Source of the DNA: Methanobrevibacter sp.
Lineage (GTDB): Archaea > Methanobacteriota > Methanobacteria > Methanobacteriales > Methanobacteriaceae
Length of the DNA stretch: 6,183 bases
Direction of reading: 5' to 3'
Assembly (NCBI GenBank): GCA_021442885.1
Contig: JABUVA010000006.1
Location: forward strand, 49,267-55,449
In this document: one piece after another, positions 5,242-6,183 of the stretch
Layout: each line of letters opens with the position of its first letter
How positions within the stretch are numbered: position 1 is the first letter of the stretch
Notes under the pieces: generated by a model
Database searches by the model: none
Told to the model about the DNA's origin: nothing
What the model saw: only the letters and a program-made list of their open reading frames with translations
Program-made: the position numbers and the translations under genes

Positions 5242-5619
5242 ATGAGTGATAAAATAGCTTTAGTTTCATGTAGTGGATTAAGTCCATTAGGTTTAGTTGT
5301 AAGAGCAGCTACTGTTGAATTAGCATTAGGTGAGGATAATGTTGTAGCTGCATGTATAACTGAATATTCAGCACAACCAAATCAATGTAATCCAATTCTA
5401 AAAGATGCAGATGTTATTTCTATTAGTGGTTGTGAAGATGATTGTACTTCTGCAATATTAGAAGAAAAAGGAGTCAATGTTTTAAAAAATATTCCTGCAG
5501 GGGAATTAGTTGAAAAATTCAATTTAAATCCTAATGATGCTGTTAGATTAGATGAAGATGGAGAATTAGCTGTTAAAAAATTAAAAGAAGTAATTTTAAA
5601 AGAATTAAAAGATTTATAA
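5242..5619 (+). CDS. Putative metal-binding protein with a DGC-like cysteine domain
   Basis: This 125-residue cytosolic protein begins with VSCSGLSPLG (8-17) and has C38 in the middle and SGCEDDC (62-68) further on. This spacing matches the DGC domain (Pfam PF08859), whose four conserved cysteines are thought to bind zinc. The cysteines are C10, C38, C64 and C68, with C49 extra. The aspartate of the name-giving DGC motif is replaced by S62. The C-terminal third is charged and helical and has no recognised motif. The family has no established biochemical function that I know of. The gene sits 18 bp after the QueG-like Fe-S gene, with GGAG before its start, and closes the aminotransferase operon. 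Its TAA stop directly abuts the stop of the convergent ABCE1 gene. A role in metal, sulfur or cluster handling alongside the Fe-S protein is a guess from context only. Confidence 0.8.
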   Translation: MSDKIALVSCSGLSPLGLVVRAATVELALGEDNVVAACITEYSAQPNQCNPILKDADVISISGCEDDCTSAILEEKGVNVLKNIPAGELVEKFNLNPNDAVRLDEDGELAVKKLKEVILKELKDL

Positions 5620-6183
5620 TTAATCTGTAAGATAATAATATTCTCCTAATTCTTTTTGTTCACGGTCAAGATAGCTATCTAACTTATTAACTCTTGGCCT
5701 TTTAGTTTCTTTATCTCTTCTAAAAGTAACATTTAAGTTTCCTAAAAACTTATTCATTGATGTTCTTAAATCAGTAGGTTTTGATGCTTGACCTTCAAGA
5801 CCTGGAATTCCATTAAATACCATTGCTCTATCTGAAATATAATCAATAAATACAATATCGTGGTCAACAATTAAAGAAGCAGCATTTCTACTTTCAATAA
5901 TTTTTCTAATAACGCGTGCAGCTATTAATCTTTGTTCAACATCTAAAAATGCTGTTGGTTCGTCAAACAAGTAAATTTCTGCATCTTTTGAAAGTGTTGC
6001 AGCTATAGCTAGTCTTTGAAGTTCTCCACCAGAAAGATTTTTAACTTCTTTTTCAAGTAAATCATTTAATTGTAATGGGTTCATAATTTCACTTTCAAAG
6101 ATTTTAGAACCATAACTTGGAGCATTCATGAAAAGAAAATCTTGAACAGTTCCTTCAAAATTTGAAACTAAATATTGTGGTTT
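5620..6183 (-). CDS. ABCE1/RLI ribosome-recycling ATPase (C-terminal fragment, 5' end outside window)
   Basis: The frame stays open to the right edge, giving the last 187 residues of a protein normally near 590. The ATG at 6129 is internal: the preceding 18 codons ([18 protein letters not shown]) continue the family sequence. Visible are most of the second nucleotide-binding domain, with signature LSGGELQR, Walker B YLFDEP leading into TAFLDVEQR, the switch histidine in VDHD, and then the ABCE1-specific tail ([35 protein letters not shown]). ABCE1 has two N-terminal 4Fe-4S clusters, outside this window, and splits ribosomes after termination with aRF1/Pelota. It is essential in archaea tested so far. 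Its stop codon touches that of the convergent DGC gene, with no base between them, so the 3' end of its mRNA must lie antisense to that gene. Identity is near certain from the tail alone. Confidence 0.97.
   Translation of the reverse strand, partial: KPQYLVSNFEGTVQDFLFMNAPSYGSKIFESEIMNPLQLNDLLEKEVKNLSGGELQRLAIAATLSKDAEIYLFDEPTAFLDVEQRLIAARVIRKIIESRNAASLIVDHDIVFIDYISDRAMVFNGIPGLEGQASKPTDLRTSMNKFLGNLNVTFRRDKETKRPRVNKLDSYLDREQKELGEYYYLTD
5653..5657 (+). terminator. Possible T-tract terminator of the aminotransferase operon, inside the ABCE1 gene
   Basis: The first run of five Ts after the TAA at 5617-5619 is about 35 nt downstream. Since there is no intergenic space, transcription of the operon must end within sequence antisense to ABCE1, and this is the nearest oligo-T run. 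No hairpin is evident. The call is weak because such runs are common here. Confidence 0.2.

Noticed and set aside
6127..6129. ATG on the minus strand as the start of a short 169-residue ABC protein
   Set aside because: The 18 codons before it are in frame, open, and fit ABCE1. A protein starting here would lack Walker A, so it is an edge-truncated gene, not a short one.

Overview
The window reads as a gene-dense stretch of the core chromosome of a methanogenic archaeon of the order Methanobacteriales. A low-GC member such as Methanobrevibacter or Methanosphaera is the best guess. The evidence is the very AT-rich base composition, archaea-specific genes (RadB, the ABCE1/RLI ribosome-recycling ATPase, DUF357, a CDP-alcohol phosphatidyltransferase of the archaetidylinositol-phosphate synthase type), AGGTGAT or GGAGG ribosome binding sites that fit an archaeal 16S tail, and archaeal BRE/TATA-like promoters. 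From memory, the order AIP synthase - Sua5/YrdC - RadB - aminotransferase matches Methanothermobacter thermautotrophicus (about MTH1691-MTH1694). I could not check this.

Layout, left to right. (1) Positions 1-1068, plus strand: the C-terminal end of a FtsX/MacB-type ABC permease, then its LolD/MacB-type ATPase. The permease stop codon lies inside the ATPase ribosome binding site. (2) Positions 1077-1882, minus strand: a membrane CDP-alcohol phosphatidyltransferase, followed by a small DUF357 protein through an ATGA stop/start overlap. (3) A 46-bp divergent promoter region at 1883-1928. (4) Positions 1929-3261, plus strand: the t6A tRNA-modification enzyme Sua5/TsaC and the recombinase paralogue RadB. 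RadB probably has its own promoter. (5) Positions 3328-5619, plus strand: a three-gene unit of a class I PLP aminotransferase, a two-cluster Fe-S protein resembling the C-terminal half of epoxyqueuosine reductase (QueG), and a small cysteine-motif protein of the DGC type. (6) Positions 5620-6183, minus strand: the C-terminal part of ABCE1, running off the right edge.

Most of this is housekeeping: lipid headgroup synthesis, tRNA modification, DNA repair and ribosome recycling. No stretch over 300 bp lacks a gene, and I see no RNA genes, mobile elements, CRISPR arrays or long repeats. The least understood part is the aminotransferase / QueG-like Fe-S / DGC cluster, which looks like an operon of unknown joint function. 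The DUF357 gene coupled to the lipid synthase comes second. I did not find convincing evidence of a spectacular new system.
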